Source of the DNA: Monoplex corrugatus
Taxonomy: Eukaryota > Mollusca > Gastropoda > Littorinimorpha > Ranellidae
NCBI GenBank assembly: GCA_030674185.1
Contig: CM060305.1
Coordinates: 169,898,495 to 169,962,494, forward strand
Direction of reading: 5' to 3'
Length of the DNA: 64,000 bases
The position numbers were made by a program, and so were the translations under genes. This document shows, piece by piece, positions 11,180 to 21,989 of this stretch; position 1 is the stretch's first letter; every line of letters begins with the position of its first letter. The notes under the pieces were generated by a model, which saw nothing but the letters and a program-made list of their open reading frames with translations, did not search any database and had not been told where the DNA came from.

Positions 11180-11785
11180 TGGCAAAAATGCCAATTTGTC
11201 CACTTGTCATTCTGTGGCAAACACGTTAATGCTTCTTAATGGACCCCCTGACATACAGCACACAGGCCCACCGTGTGTGTGGATATGCCCTGGTGCCCAC
11301 GACCAGATCCCCAAGCTATGGGTAAATAGCTCCACTGCCTTGTGGACATCTTGGGAGGGAATAAGGTTAATGGGTGGTAACCCTGAAAAAAAATCACCCT
11401 ACTGTCTTGTAGGTTGTCGTGGGAACGACAAAGGCTAGCAGAGAGACCGTAAACAAACCGATGGAAGGCAACAGGAAATCACCATTATATTCTCCCCAGC
11501 AAAATCATGGACAGACAAAAGAAGTAAAATGAAATAGGTGCTCCTATGGAGTACTTTTGTCCGGTAAGGACCGTCATGCGGCACAGGTGACACCAGACCA
11601 TCAGCAAGCTACTGCGACCAACCTCAAAAATACCAAAATCGCAACATGAAACACTAGAACATTGTTACAAAAAGGTAAATTAGACAAAATCAAAATGGAG
11701 ATGGAAAGACTTAACATTAGTATTTTAGGACTAAGGAAAGTGAGATGGAAGGGGGCAGGCATGATAACATCAGGAGAGTATACAA
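11180..11785 (+). mobile_element. RTE-type LINE, 5' part, left of the Hero-like insertion
   Basis: The last 144 bases (11642-11785) match 18377-18520, where the RTE endonuclease frame begins (TWNTRTLLQKGKLDKIKMEM). The sequence before this is therefore the RTE 5' leader. Its left boundary is a guess. The element is interrupted at 11785 by the Hero-like LINE and resumes at 18377. Confidence 0.75.
11642..11785. repeat. 144-bp direct repeat, left copy (candidate target-site duplication)
   Basis: Runs from CAACATGAAACACTAG to GGAGAGTATACAA. It is the same length as the right copy at 18377-18520. I count four mismatches, all transitions. Confidence 0.88.
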
Positions 11786-11905
11786 GGTAGAAAGAAACTC
11801 TAGGGAGAGCTAGACAACAGAAGGTCTTCAGAGAAGTAACCCCCTTTAGACAAGTGTTTCGGCCCTGAACTCCTTACACTCTCGGGGGGCCGGGCCACAA
11901 CCAGG

Positions 11906-12902
11906 TCATGACTCCTGGATGCCCTTCTGCTGTTGTCTATTTTTTTTTTTTTTCCCCCACGCCAGGGAGCGAACCTGGGCGATTCTGCGCTTCAGAACTG
12001 CGGTACGCGGTTTTACCAATGTGCTAACGGGGCACACATCATCTGTAGGGAATTTAATCCTTATGAAGTTCACTTTTTGGTTCCTCCTTGCCCAGATCCA
12101 GCTTGAGCTCCTTTCTGCTGCCTCTGCCATCGCTTTAAGGGCTCTAGTCCTCTTCTTCCCAGAAATGGCGAGTTGTTTCATGAGATCATAAGCGGAGGTG
12201 CCCACAAACCCTCTTGCCCCGACCTCTATGGTGAAGATTTTGACCCGCAGACCTGCTTTCTTCAGGGTGCTGGCAAGACCGGCGTATTTTTCGGTCTTGT
12301 AGATATGTGCTTCTTCCATTCTGCTTTCGTATGGCACAGTGAGTTCTATCAGAATCACTTGTTTCGAGGAGTCAGAGTGGAGAGCGATGTCTGGTCTCAT
12401 GCCTGTCTTGCTGATGACATCTGGGTAATTTCTCCACTCTGGGAGGTCTGCTGTACACTCCCAGTCGACTGCTCCATCCAGAAGACCCTTTGGCAATGTG
12501 CTGGTTGTCATAGCAATTTCGGGCCAGACCTGTTTCCCTCCTGCTTTGTAGAACGTTGTCATAGCAATTGGTGCGTTTGGGGTCATGGTTTTTTTCGCTA
12601 ACCACGTCTGTGATCACTTTCAGAACTTGGTTGTGCCTCCATGTAAACCTTCCTTGGGCTAGCGCTACTTTGCAAGAGCTTAGGACATGTTCCACTGTTT
12701 GTTTCTTCTGACAGAGCGGACATGCTGGGTCATCTGATTTCCCCCATTTCACTAAGTTTGCATTCGAGGGGAGCAGGTCATATACAGATCTGAGGAGGAA
12801 GCTTATCCTTAGAGGAGCCATGTGCCACATATCGTTCCAGCTGAGACTTCTTTGGAGTGCACTGTCCCATGTTGTCCATTGCCCCTGTTGACCTTGCTGG
12901 AC
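11906..12902 (-). pseudogene. Hero-like ORF, C-terminal part: CCHC finger and restriction-like endonuclease
   Basis: This continues the polyprotein after the nested insertion. It reads WNDMWHMAPLRISFLLRSVY, then the finger CPLCQKKQTVEHVLSSC, then after a frameshift the nuclease: GMRPDIALHS and ILIELTVPYE provide the Asp and Glu-x-Thr of a PD-(D/E)XK-like site, followed by YKTEKYAGL and GARGFVGTSAYDLMKQL. The frameshift falls in an A7 run near 12585-12605 (minus-strand sense), so the copy is inactive unless that base is a sequencing error. The frame ends at 11906. Nuclease function (first-strand nicking of target DNA) is inferred from the family. Confidence 0.82.
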
Positions 12903-12908
12903 TGCCTT
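12903..12908. repeat. 6-bp target-site duplication of the CR1/L2-type insertion, left copy
   Basis: TGCCTT here matches TGCCTT at 15981-15986 on the other side of the inserted LINE. Confidence 0.75.
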
Positions 12909-15900
12909 TTTATTATTATTATTAAGGGCATTTAGAGCGCCTAATCTTTCTGGAAAGCCCTAAGCGCTTACAAACTGTACAATACACATCGAACATAGAA
13001 ACATAGGCCTAATATAATTTTCATCATACATGGCGGACCTCTGTCACTCCATCCCACAAGCACATACACACCGTTAATAATATCAAATATTAGTACCTAC
13101 TCTCTGGCACACACACACATATCCTCCTCCCACCCCGAGACATATCTATAGGCGCACAGCAATAACATACACAGAAGCACGCTAGCGCGCAGACAGCATA
13201 GCTCTTTTAGGTTAATAAATTTCAGAGAGGAAAGAGATGCGTTTTCAAGCCAGATTTAAATGACTGAAGACTTGTTTTGTGCCTCAGCGGGTAGGGAAGT
13301 GAATTCCATGAGGAAGGGGCTTGAAAAGAAAAGGATCGCTCACCATATGATTTTGTTCGAAAAGTTGGGATTCGAAATAAGCGGGTATCGGCTGAGGTAC
13401 GAAGATGACGAGATGGAACGTATAGTTGAAGATATTCAGACAGGTAAGAGGGAATAGAATTGTCGAAGTATCTGAAGCACTGAACAGCAATTTTATGTTG
13501 GATCCTTTTCAACACAGGTAACCAATGCAAGTCTTGGAGAAGAGGAGAGACATGCTGAAATTTGGAAGACCGAAATACTAGCCGAGCGGCATGGTTCTGT
13601 ACTTTCTGAAGTTTGTCAAGGAGCTGTTTTGGGGAACCAGACAGAAGGGAATTACAATAGTCAAGACGAGAAAGAACGAAAGCACAAACTAATATTTTAG
13701 AAGCTTCGAGAGTAAGGAGATGACGGATGGAACCTATTCTACGAAGTTCAAGGTAACAGACACGACAGATGTTTGAGACATGCTGCTGAAAGTTAAGAGT
13801 GTTGTCGATGGTGACACCTAGATTCTTAACTTTTTGGGAGAGGGTGATGTCTGTCCCATTCAGTGATATGGAAGATGGAATTAAGTCACAGTTGAGAAGT
13901 TTTTTAGGAGTAATGAAAATCATTTCAGTTTTGTCTTGGTTTAGTTGTAATTTGTTACAAGTCATCCAGTCTTTCACGTCGGAAATGCAGGCTTTAGTGG
14001 TTTGTACGATGTTGTTTACATTAGAGATGGGACCAGAATTGTAAATTTGATTGTCATCTGAAAAGCTATGATGTGATACAGAATGGCGGAGAATAATATT
14101 TGCGAGAGGCTGCGTGTACAAAACAAAGAGAACTGGACCCAGGACGGATCCTTGAGGAACGCCATATCTGAGGGCTGAGGGAGGTGAGGGCAAGCCATTT
14201 ACAGATACAGTCTGTGTGCGGTCAGAGAGATATGACTGAAACCAGGAGAGAGCGGAGCCAGAAATTCCGTAGCAGTTGTGGAGGCGCCAAAGCAGTATCT
14301 CATGGTCTATAGTGTCGAAGGCAGCAGACAAATCTAAGAGAGAGAGAAGAGAAATGTCACCATCATCAAGGGATGTCAGAAGATCGTTCACAATTTTCAA
14401 TAAAGCAGTTTCAGTGCTATGTCCTGATCTATATGCTGACTGATTGGGATATAATAAATGGTTTGATTCAAGATGTTCTAGAAGTTGGTGTAAAATAATT
14501 TTTTCAGTTACCTTGGAAAGAAAGGGGAGATTGGAGACAGGCCGGTAGTTTTTGAGAATATCTGGATCAAGAGAAGGTTTCTTTAGGAGAGATTTGACAA
14601 TAGCTGATTTGAATGAGCTTGGGAAGATGCCTGACACCAGTGAATGATTGATGACAGATGTAAAGAATGGGAGTAGAGTATCCAAACATTGTGTCAAAAC
14701 AGAAGCCGGGAGGGGGTCTAATTCACTGGTTTTGATAGCAGAATCCTTGATAGTTTTCTTCACAAAAGACTCAGAGACAGGCTGAAAGGATGTCAGTGGA
14801 CAGCCAGAGAAGGTTGGTTCAGGCATTGAAAGAGGAGGGGTATTTTGCGAATCGAGACTATCACGAATGTCAAAAAGTTTCCCATTAAAGAAGTTAGAGA
14901 ATGCTAGAGGAAGGTCAGCAGGTGGAACATGAGAAGGTATAGGGCTGTTTTTAGTTTTACAGAGAAGAGTGTTAGTAATGTTGAAGAGCTGTTTAAAAGT
15001 TGTGGCAGACGTAATTTTAGCATTATAGAATGAAACCTTTGCACTATGGACAAGTTTATCAAATGCTTTCTTTGCAGACTGGAAGGATTGTTTATGCACA
15101 GTTGATTTGTGTTTGATCATCCGTCTCTCAGCACGTCTTCTCTCACGCTTGGCAGCCTGGAGCTGAGGTCCAGCGGCAGCATACCAGGGTGAAGGGGGAC
15201 GATGAGAGACCTTCCTTTGGGTGGTTGGAGCATGCTGATCGAGGCAATTGCGGAGGACAGCGTCAAGATCGTCGGCAGAAGTTGGCTGAGAATTGAGGAG
15301 TTGGGAATGGAGGTTGCTGTTGAACGATGGAAAGTCGATGGTTGACAGGTTTCTGGCCATGACGTAGATTTGACGTGGAGGAGGTTTTGATAGTTGAAGT
15401 TGGCTCAGGATGCAGTAGTGGTCAGAAGGGAGAGTTTGAATGACATTAGTGGACTGGAGGATATTGTCACTGTCTCTGTGTACAAGCCAGTCTAGTGTAT
15501 GTCCTTTAATGTGGGTTGGAGTTTGGATGGCTTGAGTTAGGTCGAAGGTGTTGAGTAACTCGGTAGTCTTTGCAGTCAGATTGTTGGAGGGTACGTCGTA
15601 GTGGATGTTGAAGTCGCCGGTCAGAATTAAAGATCCTTTCAGATTGTTGCAGTATTCTAAGAGGTCATGAAATTGGTCAACAAAATCAGAGTCAGACAGA
15701 TGGTTCTTTCTGTTTGGTGGTGGTCTGTAAAGGCAGAAAATGTGGGCGCAAGATTGAGGAAAAGACAGAGTCAGTTGTACAAGTTCAAATGAGGAGTGGT
15801 GGAAGGGAAAGCCGGACACAGTAGAAACATATGGCAGAAGGGGAGAAGCAATGACGAGAGCGATGCCACCTCCACGGGATGACCGTGGGAAAGAGAATGT

Positions 15901-15980
15901 CTTAAATCCCGGAGGTGCCAGATCCTTCACTTTCGGTTCATCACCCTCAGATTTGAACCACGTTTCGGTGACACAGAAAA
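12909..15980 (-). mobile_element. CR1/L2-type LINE inserted in the Hero-like LINE
   Basis: A 5'-truncated minus-strand LINE with a long continuous frame from about 15980 to 13222. It encodes an apurinic endonuclease domain and a reverse transcriptase. It ends in a TAATAATAATAA tail at 12909-12925 (plus-strand TTATTATTATTA), as CR1/L2 elements do. A GCGCTCTAAATGCCC-like 3' end resembles other mollusc LINE tails in the window. No frameshift was seen in the coding part, so this insertion is younger than its host element. Confidence 0.88.
13222..15980 (-). CDS. CR1/L2-type LINE ORF2: APE endonuclease and reverse transcriptase
   Basis: About 920 residues without interruption. The endonuclease part shows CVTETWF, RGGGIALVI, ILTGDFNIHYD, HTLDWLVHRD and the catalytic-region LPSDHYCI. 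The RT part shows NYRPVSNLPFLSKVTEKI, SAYRSGHSTETALL, LLDLSAAFDTIDHEILL, YGVPQGSVLGPVLFVLYT and HHSFSDDNQIYN, where the usual FADD or YADD is FSDD. The C-terminus (SYLSEYLQLYVPSRHLRTSA to SFKSGLKTHLFPL) matches a common CR1/L2 ending. The 5' end is truncated: upstream codons to 16176 belong to the Hero-like host read in another frame. Full-length ORF2 proteins usually carry some more endonuclease sequence at the N-terminus. Confidence 0.9.
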
Positions 15981-15986
15981 TGCCTT
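15981..15986. repeat. 6-bp target-site duplication, right copy
   Basis: TGCCTT, matching 12903-12908. Using one copy, the Hero-like frame runs on across the insertion site without a shift. Confidence 0.75.
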
Positions 15987-18362
15987 CTGCACTCTTTTGA
16001 CATCTTCTTTCTTCAACTCCTGTATGATCATGTCTCTTTTTTCCTTCCCTTTGGCTTTGGACCACCACTGCATTTTTGTTGCTCCCAGTCCCTGTCTGTT
16101 GGTTTGCGTGTGTCCAATTATTTCTTTGATGCTGAGGTTTCTCTTGGCATTGTTTACAGCCTCTTGGACTTTCCATTTTCTGCCAGTTCTCAGCTTTGGC
16201 TGAACTGATCTCACGATATTGTCTTCCGATTCCTCCAGCATGCTCAACAGTCTTGCTTTTCCAACTTTGTATTCCTCCACTATGGATTTGAGAGGTAGCT
16301 TCAGTATTGCTTGACGACAGTACAATGCAACATCAGTGAGACCAGGTGGGACACCGAGCCATTTTCTTGTGTATTTGTTGATTTTGGCTTCCATTGCTTC
16401 GACTGTGCTGGTGCAAATGTCATAGATTAGCAGTGGCCACAGCAGCTTTGGTATCAGCATGAACTGTAGACACCAGACTTTGTATTTGCCTGGCAGTCCG
16501 CAGTTATCTATTTTCTTCAGGCCTTCTTCTGCTGTTTGCTTGGTTTCACATCCCCTTTGTGTGTCTTTCAGGGAGTCATCATACCATCTTCCGAGACTTT
16601 TTACTGGCTCTTCTGTGACAGTGGGGATGGCTTGGTTGGCTACCATGAATTTGACTGAATCTGCCACTTTTCCTTTTCGCAGTGAGAGACTTCGGGATTT
16701 CTTTGGTTTGAACCTCATTCTTGAAGAGGCCACCAGCTCATCCAGCTGCTTTAAGATTTGGTGTGTCTCTTCATCATCCGTGGACAAGACTGTTGTGTCA
16801 TCCATGAAAGCTTTCAGAGGAGGCATCTGGTATCCATCTCCCAGATTCACTGGACCTGAACTCTTCATTGCAGCTTTCAAGATGACTTCCATTGCCAACA
16901 CGAACAGTATGGGAGAGATTGCACAGCCCATTGCAATGCCCACCTCTAGGTCTATCCAGTCCGTGGTGTATTCTTTGGTAGAGAACCGCATTGAGAACCC
17001 TTGGAAATACTTCCTCAGCATTGTTCGGATGTTTTCTGGGATGTGATACATTTCAAGAGCCAGCTGAATCATATCGTGTGGAACTGATCCATATGCATTC
17101 GCCAGATCAAGCCAAACTACGTCAATGTCTCTCTTGTCTGTTCTTGCTTTTTGGATGGCATCCCAAATCAACGTGGCATGTTCCAAGCATCCAGGCATTC
17201 CTGGTATGCCTCCCTTTTGGACTGACATATCCAGATACTTGTTTTCAGTCAGGTATTTTGTCAATCTTGCTGCCATAACAGAGAAGAAGATTTTCCCCTC
17301 GACGTTCAGAAGTGATATTGGCCTGAACTGGTTGATGCTGCTGGAGTTCTGCTCCTTCGGAATGTACACTCCTTCAGCTCTCATCCATTGGTCGCTGATC
17401 TTCTGGTTCCTCCATGCTGAACGAATCATCTTGTGGAGCCACTCGAGCACTTTTGGGCATTTCTTGTAGAGCAGATATGGTATTCCGTTTGGTTCAGGTG
17501 CTGACTTGGCTCTGGCTTTCTTTACTACGTTCTTCACTTCATCCAGTGTTGGTGGTTTGTTATTGAATTTTCCTTCTGGCGCTGCAGGCCAAACCAGATT
17601 CTGGATTTCAAGTGGTGCCTCGCGCTGAGAATCGGAATATGTTTCCCTGAGATGCTGCTCTAGGGTTTCCTTGCCCACTGTGAGAGTCCCTGATTTGGGT
17701 TGTTCAAACAGCTTTCTTGCAAAGTCAAAGGGATTTTTGAAGAAACGATCTTGAGTCTTCTTCTTTTTGCTCTTTCTTCGCCTTGCTGATTCCACTTTGC
17801 TGAGAGCATTGTGTTTGGCCTTCAGATCTTTCCAGAGTTCCAGGAGCCCTTGCTTCTCGAATTCTGAGGCAGTTTTCATTCGCTTTTTAAGCTTCCTTTT
17901 CTCCCCCCGGATGCTCTCCATCTGTTGCTGTCTTCTGGATTTCTGGGGAGGCGTTTTTGTCTTTGGCTGCTTCACTCCATAAGTGTCCCTGCAGATAGAG
18001 TATATGATGTCTCCGTATGTGTCAAGTTTGTGTTCCAGTGTACTGTTCCCTATTAGCGCATTCAGCTTAAGGACAAGTTCCTCATCTAATTTCTCCCATT
18101 GTTCTTTTGCACTGGCAGGCGGCAAATTGAGTTTTTCACGTTTGGCATTAAGAGCTTGTGCAAAATCCGCACCAGAACCATCAGCGTGGATGTCCTTAGC
18201 ATTATGGTTTAAATCCTGGCCTTGGTCATCCAACGTCTCACCTGCTATCGCAGTGCGCTGCTGCTGGTTCGTATGAGTCTTCAAACAGCCCATTTTTGTC
18301 CTGTGGATCTTCATGCCGCATTTGGTGGTGAATCTCCTTCCACACGCACACGGAAATTCCAT
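15981..18362 (-). pseudogene. Hero-like ORF, N-terminal part: zinc finger and reverse transcriptase
   Basis: The start codon is likely at 18360-18362, giving MEFPCACGRRFTTKCGMKIH and a finger ending RTKMGC. Next come a basic region (RRRKSKKKKTQDRFFKNPFD), RT entry motifs NQFRPISLLNVEGKIFFSVM, KGGIPGMPGCLEHATLIWDA, the first catalytic motif DVVWLDLANAYGSVP, AMGCAISPILF, the catalytic FMDDTTVL and thumb-region SLGRWYDDSL. The frame is continuous until the nested LINE interrupts it after RVQKA at the 6-bp target duplication. Upstream codons to 18668 come from the RTE flank in the same frame and are not part of the protein. Confidence 0.87.
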
Positions 18363-18376
18363 CTGGTCATTAATCA

Positions 18377-18520
18377 CAACATGGAACACTAGAACATTGT
18401 TACAAAAAGGTAAATTAGACAAAATCAAAATGGAGATGGAAAGGCTTAACATTAGTATTTTAGGACTAGGGAAAGCGAGATGGAAGGGGGCAGGCATGAT
18501 AACATCAGGAGAGTATACAA
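18377..18520. repeat. 144-bp direct repeat, right copy (candidate target-site duplication)
   Basis: CAACATGGAACACTAG to GGAGAGTATACAA, paired with 11642-11785. It continues uninterrupted into the RTE endonuclease frame. Confidence 0.88.
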
Positions 18521-19488
18521 TAATATATTCTGGTGGAAACTCACATGAAAAAGGAGTAGGCATCGTAATGGACAGGGACAAATCAAAAGCAGTTAGGGGA
18601 TACTGGGCTGTGTCCAACAAAGTTTTGCTGATCAAATTGGGAGGCAGGCCATTTGATATCAACATCATTCAGGTGTATGCACCAACATCCGCAAGTACTC
18701 AGGAAGACATCCACAACTTCTATGAAGTATTAGATATGGCCAGAGTCCAATGTAAATCACAGGAAGTTACAGTAATAATGGGAGATTTTAATGCTAAAGT
18801 GGGACAGGATAGGGTGGAGGACATAGTCGGACCTCAATGGCTTTGGTACACAAAACGAAAAGGGAGGGAAACTTGTAGAATGGGCACAGATGAATGAGTT
18901 CATAGTAGGAAACACCTGGTTTGAGCAGCCTAAAAGAAGAAAATGATCAGAAATACGTACTGGGAACAAACAGCTGCAATAAAAATAGAAAACGATATAA
19001 GCTCTTTCCAAAACATTCAAAGAGGAGTCAGACAGGGTTGTGTTTTGTCACCAGATCTGTTTTCACTTTACAGCAAAAACATCATGAGAAACCTTGAGGA
19101 AGACCCTGGATTAAAGGTTGGAGGAAAAATGATAAACAACATTCAATACGCAGATGACACCGTAATAATTGCAGAAAATGAAAGAGACCTACAAACCTTG
19201 TGAACATACTAGAAATAGAAAGCAAAGGTAAGGAGTTGGAACTAAACAGCAGGAAGACTGAAGTCATGGTGATCAGTAAAAAACATGAAATCCCCTCATG
19301 CAAAATAACAGCAAACAGCACAACATTCAGACAGGTTGATAACTTTAAATACCTGGGAACAATCATTTCACCAGACGGCAGATGCACAGCAGAAATAGCC
19401 AGCAGAATTGGCCAAGCCAAAACAGCATTCAAGAAGATGAAAAGCATTCTTACCAATAAATGCATTCTTACCAATAAACACACACACA

Positions 19489-19557
19489 CAAGGCACCTGA
19501 TGCTGATGATGATGACCATGATCACTAAAATCCCAAATGTTATCATCACAGCTCTGT
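19489..19557. repeat. 69-bp patch identical to the RTE 3' end plus its flank
   Basis: CAAGGCACCTGATGCTGATG through ATCATCACAGCTCTGT is identical to 19944-20012. The downstream copy is the natural 3' end of the LINE followed by flanking DNA; this one replaces codons inside the RT. Confidence 0.92.
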
Positions 19558-19943
19558 TATATGGTTGTGAGGTGTGGACAGTCAACAAGCAAAGCCAGAA
19601 CAAGAGTGAGGCAGCCGAGATGTGGTTTCTAAGAAGAATATTGAGAGGTCCATGGACAGCAAAGAAAACAAACGAGACAGTTTTGATGGAGGCAGACACA
19701 AGAAGATCATTCATAAGGAAGATTAGGAAAAGACAGGCAACATTTATAGGCCATTTTATGAGAAAAGGGGAATTGAAGCACCTGGTCACACAGGCAAGGT
19801 GGAGGGAAAGAGAGCACCAGGTAGACCCAGGGAGAAGATACTAGACGGACTTGCAGAGTGGCTGAAGACAAAGAGGGTGGAAGAGATGCTTCGGGCAACA
19901 AGACAGAGACAGATAGAAGTCCATGATCGCCAACGCCATGCGG

Positions 19944-20012
19944 CAAGGCACCTGATGCTGATGATGATGACCATGATCACTAAAATCCCAAATGTTATCA
20001 TCACAGCTCTGT
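19944..20012. repeat. 69-bp donor segment at the RTE 3' terminus
   Basis: Source copy of the patch at 19489-19557: about 27 bases of LINE tail followed by about 42 bases of flank. Confidence 0.9.
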
Positions 20013-20185
20013 CAACAATTATCCAGCTTCTAGGGCCTTCACGCCCTGCTTCTGTAATGGCCTCAGTTTCAATGTGGATAACAGAAATGAATGGTGTTGG
20101 AGTAGTGGCAGAAATGGTGCAGAAAATGGGGCAGAGAAGCAGAACAAAGCAAGAAAAAAATATATAACATTACAAAGTTTAGACA

Positions 20186-20845
20186 GCTACCGATGGGAGC
20201 AGTTGTTATATGAGTAAATGCTAAACTTCCTCTCAGAAGGTCCTGGGTTCAATCCACCAAGACACCTCTGCCGCATGGTTAAAGCGTGGAGATTTTTCCA
20301 GTCTCCCAGGTCAACATGTATGCAGACTTGGCAATGCCTATAGCCTTTTCTTTGTGTGCACGCATGCAGTATATTAAACATGCCTTAACTCTTGAGAGTC
20401 ACGGAGTTATCTCCCATGTAGAATTTCTCAACTTCAACACAGTTCACGTGACCCATTCAGCTAGCATAGCCGCAGCCACAAAGCATAAAGTTGTAAGCTC
20501 AGAACATTCCTCTTTATGCTTTGTGCTTTGTGGCTGTGGCTATGCTAGTTGAATGGGTAGCGCAAACTGTGTTGGAGTTGAGAAATTCTACATGGGAGAT
20601 AACTCCGTGACTCTCAAGAGTTATGTTACTAAGTTAATATTTAAAATTCTCCCTGCTTCCCTCTTATTTCCTTTGGTATTAAACATGCCTGTTAAACATC
20701 CTGTAACTCAGGTCAGAATCTAGCTTGTGGTTACATCCAACATGTAAGCTTACCCAAGACAGAATATGCAGATTGTGTAGTAACACCACCTGCGCAGCGC
20801 TGGCAAAACAACATGCATACATGTAGCAGACAAAAATCAGAACAC
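20186..20845 (+). mobile_element. SINE family 1, copy B, split by a 291-bp insertion
   Basis: The left part has a box-B-like CCTGGGTTCAATCC, GTGGAGATTTTTCCAGTCTC and AACATGTATGCAGAC. The right part resumes at 20691 with GTTAAACATCCTGTAACTCA and ends GCAAAACAACATGCATAC. Both halves align in order with copies A and C. The interruption is bounded by a 14-bp duplication. Confidence 0.72.
20386..20676. mobile_element. Foldback element with 14-bp target-site duplication
   Basis: Long inverted repeats: TAACTCTTGAGAGTCACGGA to CTCAACTTCAACACAGTT on the left, and its near-exact complement ending GACTCTCAAGAGTTA on the right at about 20624. A 50-bp AT/CT-rich tail follows that is not part of the palindrome. 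TATTAAACATGCCT flanks the whole segment at 20372-20385 and 20677-20690. A second palindromic layer (CATAGCCGCAGCCACAAAGC and its complement) lies inside. There is no coding capacity. Confidence 0.82.
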
Positions 20846-20898
20846 TTAAAGAAAGACAGCTACATGTACTGATAGAGACCAGTGACCAAGTGACTGAC

Positions 20899-20988
20899 CT
20901 TGACCAATTGTCGTATCATGTTGTGCTTAACGCCGCAGTCCACAACCACCACCTGGTGTTTGTTGCCCTGCCCGAAATACTGCACCTC
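20899..20988 (-). CDS. CPS1: CPS III/CPS1-like, exon 4: start of amidotransferase domain
   Basis: Thirty codons, EVQYFGQGNKHQVVVVDCGV then KHNMIRQLVK. VVVVDCGVKHNMIR is the first strand and loop of the class I amidotransferase fold (VVAVDCGIKNNVIRLLVK in mammalian CPS1). The preceding EVQYFGQGN is the junction with the N-terminal small-subunit domain (DVKVYGKGN). The acceptor is TCCTTCAG and the donor GTCAGT; both ends are phase 0. Confidence 0.95.
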
Positions 20989-21119
20989 CTGAAGGAACAC
21001 ACAGATGTCAGAAAATTGTATGAATGCACAGCATATGGATGTAAGTCATACACATATACAGATGTGCACATACATACATACAAATATTTCTATAAAGTTA
21101 AACAGAAGCACAAAAGTAT

Positions 21120-21516
<397 letters not shown>

Positions 21517-21566
21517 ACATTAAGGAACGAACACACATACACACACATCATACAAAAATTTCTCAC

Positions 21567-21806
21567 CTTGGTGGAAATCTCAGCCATAAGGTTGCGGAGG
21601 TTTGGATTTTCAAACTCAATGGGTTGATCTTCAAACTCAATCTTGCCTAGCACGGTGCCCTGGTCACGTACCATCTTGGTGATCATTCGTGTATCGATAC
21701 CATACAATGCTGGAACTTTGTCGTCCTGCAGCCATTGTGACAGTGACTTGACGGAGTTCCAGTGGCTGGGTTGTGAGCAGTAGTCTTGCACGATCAATCC
21801 CGTCAC
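21567..21806 (-). CDS. CPS1: CPS III/CPS1-like, exon 3: N-terminal small-subunit domain
   Basis: Eighty codons beginning [20 protein letters not shown], continuing [20 protein letters not shown] and [20 protein letters not shown], and ending [23 protein letters not shown] and [10 protein letters not shown] match the mammalian CPS1 segment (VPAIYGVDTRMLTK, GTMLGKIEFE) more closely than CAD (IPGLQGVDTRELTK, GSLLGKLV), which is the main reason for calling CPS1/CPS III and not CAD. The acceptor is ATTGCAG and the donor GTGAGA; both phase 0. The frame is intact. Confidence 0.96.
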
Positions 21807-21989
21807 CTGCAATTTGTTCACACTGACATCATGAAATAATCGTATTGAATACAAAAAGGCACAGGTTGTCCCATAACACTGATGTCATACGGGGGTGAGG
21901 TGGTAGTGACCTCAGCATTTTCTTGGGGCCTGCATTATGTGAGTTGTGTTCATCTCCACTCACTCAATGATTTAGCTTCCCCAATACTG

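Larger units (their letters stand above)
11786..18376 (-). mobile_element. Hero-like (R2-group) LINE with REL endonuclease, interrupted by a CR1/L2-type LINE
   Basis: A minus-strand element coding, in order, for a CCHC zinc finger, a reverse transcriptase, a second CCHC finger and a PD-(D/E)XK restriction-like endonuclease, an architecture shared by R2-group LINEs such as Hero and NeSL. The RT motifs DLANAYGSVPH and AMGCAISP with FMDDTT resemble the Hero clade as I remember it; the clade call is an inference. About 3.07 kb of another LINE (12909-15980) interrupts it. The element has almost no 5' leader (14 bp before the first ATG) and about 120 bp of 3' leader. It sits inside an RTE copy between 144-bp direct repeats. 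Confidence 0.85.
18377..19958 (+). mobile_element. RTE-type LINE, right part: APE endonuclease fused by deletion to RT C-terminus
   Basis: The first part (18377-18940) encodes an APE endonuclease N-terminus: TWNTRTLLQKGKLDKIKMEM, INIIQVYAPTSAS and VTVIMGDFNAKVGQDRVED. A one-base shift occurs near 18835. At about 18943 the sequence jumps to the late RT: RNTYWEQTAAIKIENDISSF, RGVRQGCVLSPDLFSLYS and the catalytic NIQYADDTVIIAENE, then YLGTIISPDGRC and LLYGCEVWTV. It ends ANAMRQGT-like before a TGATGATGATGA tail, typical of RTE. The centre of the ORF (endonuclease end and RT fingers) is deleted and several stops are present. A 69-bp patch derived from its own 3' end lies inside. Confidence 0.87.

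Noticed and set aside
16459..17469. Plus-strand frames across the Hero-like RT
   Set aside because: Antisense shadows of the minus-strand reverse transcriptase.
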